From positions 1-7,858 of the forward strand of contig CAMHDC010000052.1 in assembly GCA_946183765.1 (NCBI GenBank): 7,858 nt of DNA, given 5' to 3'. Below are positions 6,576-7,858 of this stretch, piece by piece; position 1 is the first letter of the stretch; each line of letters opens with the position of its first letter. This DNA is from an uncultured Clostridia bacterium (GTDB taxonomy: Bacteria; Bacillota; Clostridia; Christensenellales; CAG-138). Under the pieces are notes generated by a model that saw nothing but the letters and a program-made list of their open reading frames with translations, searched no databases and was not told the DNA's origin. The position numbers and the translations under genes were made by a program.

Positions 6576-7858
6576 ATGGATCGAAAGAAACAGGGAACCA
6601 ACACAACAAAGCATTTGATGGAGCTGGCCGCATTCCTGGGCAGCCTGCTCCTTTGCCGAGTGCGGGTGGGGGAGAGCTGCGCGCCCTTTGGCCTTTCGTG
6701 CATGGCGGCGGCGGAACTCACAGGCGTCGACCCTCTCTTTGCCGGGGCCGGGGTGGTGGCTGGCGCTTTTCTGAGCGGGGAACCCCTTTGGGGCGTCATG
6801 ATCGCCGCTGCGGCCTTTGTGCTGCTTATCCGGCTCATGAAGCTTCTCGTCGGGTCCGTGCCCTCCAGTGCCCGGATGTTGGTGTTTTTGCTGTGCGAGA
6901 TCGCGGTGCTGCCCTTCGAAATGGTGCTGACCTGGCGATCCGCCGCCTACGCGCTGCTGTCGCTGGCCCTCTCCGCCGTGGCGGTGGTGCTGCTGCAGCG
7001 GTGCTTTGTTCTGCTTCGTCATGGGGGCCGGCTGGCGGTGCTGCAGGAGAAGGAGCAGCTGATGCTGTCTGCGTTTTTGGGACTGTTGCTCCTGGGCATG
7101 GGCGACTTCAGCCTGGGCGGCATCTCCCTGCCGGTGATCCTGCTGGACGTATATGTGCTGATCCTGGTCCTTGCCAAGGGGCCGGAGGGATTGGGGGAGG
7201 GTATCCTTGCCGCGGCGCTGCTGGCCTTTGACCTGACGGACGGCGCCCTGCTCCTGGGGGTCATCGCCCTGTGCGCCCTTATGGCCGCCCTGGTCGCTCC
7301 CTACGGGCGGCCCTATGCTGTGGGCGTCTTTCTGCTGACAGCGCTGGTCCTCGGCGTGTTCCTGGGGGCGGAGGGGGAGACCTGGCGGGCGGGCAGCACT
7401 TTCATCGCCTGCCTCGCGGTGCTAATCCTGCCTCGGGAGTGGATGGCCAGGCTGGAGCTGCTGTTCAACAGCCGCCTATACGGCGAACGGAACGGGGCGG
7501 AGGCCATGGACCGCTGGAAACGCCGCACGGCCGCGGAGGTGGAGGAGGCCGCTCGGCTCTGCGGGGCCCTGTCCGGCCTCTTCGACGGGGAGCGGGAGGA
7601 GGATCGGTTCATTGCCGAGTGGCCCCTGGGTGCGGCGCGGCGGGTGTGCGTGGGCTGCGAGGGCCGGGTCCTTTGCCAGCGGGAGGAGGAGGACTTCGAC
7701 CGGGCGGTGCTGCACCTTTTGTCCGCCTACGATCGGGGGGAGCCGGTGCGGCCCGTGTCGCCCATGGACAGCCATTGCAAGTTTTTTCGGGAGATGATGA
7801 CCGCCGCCTACCAGTCCTACAACCAGGCCTTCGTCCACGAGGCGGGCCTTCGGCGGGC
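6576..7858 (+). CDS. spoIIE: Stage II sporulation protein E-like, N-terminal membrane part, 3'-truncated by the window edge
   Basis: The frame is open for 427 codons to the window end without a stop. Residues about 15-288 are strongly hydrophobic with some nine to eleven membrane segments, such as 70-88, 98-118, 123-147 and 249-265. The early motif APFGLSCMAA (35-44) resembles the PFG(L/I)A(F)xAA stretch of SpoIIE. After the membrane part a cytoplasmic region begins. It contains RVCVGCEGRVLC (356-367, cysteines 358, 361 and 367, spacing C-x2-C-x5-C), then a further Cys401 and a YQSYNQ segment, the layout of SpoIIE after its membrane domain. The PP2C phosphatase domain, which in B. subtilis dephosphorylates SpoIIAA to activate sigma-F in the forespore, would lie beyond the window. 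ATG 6576 is the first start after an in-frame TAG at 6522-6524; no clear ribosome binding site precedes it. The gene is divergent from tmk. The identity is inferred from layout and short motifs. Confidence 0.75.
   Translation, partial: MDRKKQGTNTTKHLMELAAFLGSLLLCRVRVGESCAPFGLSCMAAAELTGVDPLFAGAGVVAGAFLSGEPLWGVMIAAAAFVLLIRLMKLLVGSVPSSARMLVFLLCEIAVLPFEMVLTWRSAAYALLSLALSAVAVVLLQRCFVLLRHGGRLAVLQEKEQLMLSAFLGLLLLGMGDFSLGGISLPVILLDVYVLILVLAKGPEGLGEGILAAALLAFDLTDGALLLGVIALCALMAALVAPYGRPYAVGVFLLTALVLGVFLGAEGETWRAGSTFIACLAVLILPREWMARLELLFNSRLYGERNGAEAMDRWKRRTAAEVEEAARLCGALSGLFDGEREEDRFIAEWPLGAARRVCVGCEGRVLCQREEEDFDRAVLHLLSAYDRGEPVRPVSPMDSHCKFFREMMTAAYQSYNQAFVHEAGLRR

Noticed and set aside
6367..6633. 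Longer N-terminus for thymidylate kinase, starting at 6633
   Set aside because: The extra 89 residues have no counterpart in the family, would span the operon's own promoter, and overlap the start of the divergent gene.
6266..7231. A 321-codon plus-strand frame overlapping the 5' end of tmk and the SpoIIE-like gene
   Set aside because: It is in a different frame from the membrane-protein frame, begins antisense to tmk, and its translation is Arg/Gly-rich without domains, as expected of a shadow.

Overview
The window reads as chromosome of a high-GC, spore-forming member of the Clostridia (Bacillota). Three things point there: a long Bacillus-type SRP RNA with an Alu domain, a bacterial V/A-type ATPase operon in the A-B-D order familiar from Clostridia and Enterococcus, and the N-terminal membrane part of a SpoIIE-like sporulation protein. 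The species cannot be named from the sequence.

Layout. Positions 1-4351 (+) are a tight operon: the 3' four-fifths of V-type ATPase subunit A, complete subunits B and D, and then a two-[4Fe-4S] protein of the epoxyqueuosine reductase (QueG) superfamily. Its ATG overlaps the subunit D stop by 4 bp. No terminator is visible after it. The promoter of the SRP RNA gene starts inside the end of its coding region, and the RNA itself spans about 4369-4639 (+). A 16-bp perfect inverted repeat with A and T tracts (4638-4673) can terminate this RNA and also the convergent minus-strand transcript.

Positions 4697-6366 (-) hold a two-gene operon, thymidylate kinase followed after 11 bp by a secreted polysaccharide deacetylase with an Ig-like domain. 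It is driven from an extended -10 promoter at about 6401-6429. Across a 209-bp divergent intergenic region, a reading frame beginning at 6576 (+) runs off the end of the window. It has no stop codon and encodes many membrane segments followed by a Cys-rich cytoplasmic region, which fits the N-terminal part of stage II sporulation protein E.

Functionally this is mostly housekeeping: rotary ion-translocating ATPase, protein targeting RNA, dTTP synthesis and wall remodelling, next to a sporulation gene. I found no CRISPR array, transposon, phage or defence system. The points most worth a second look are the QueG-like protein, which lacks by-eye equivalents of the catalytic Asp and the GKN segment; the atypical SRP RNA helix 8 (UGAC loop and a changed symmetric-loop base); and the possibly leaderless SpoIIE-like gene.
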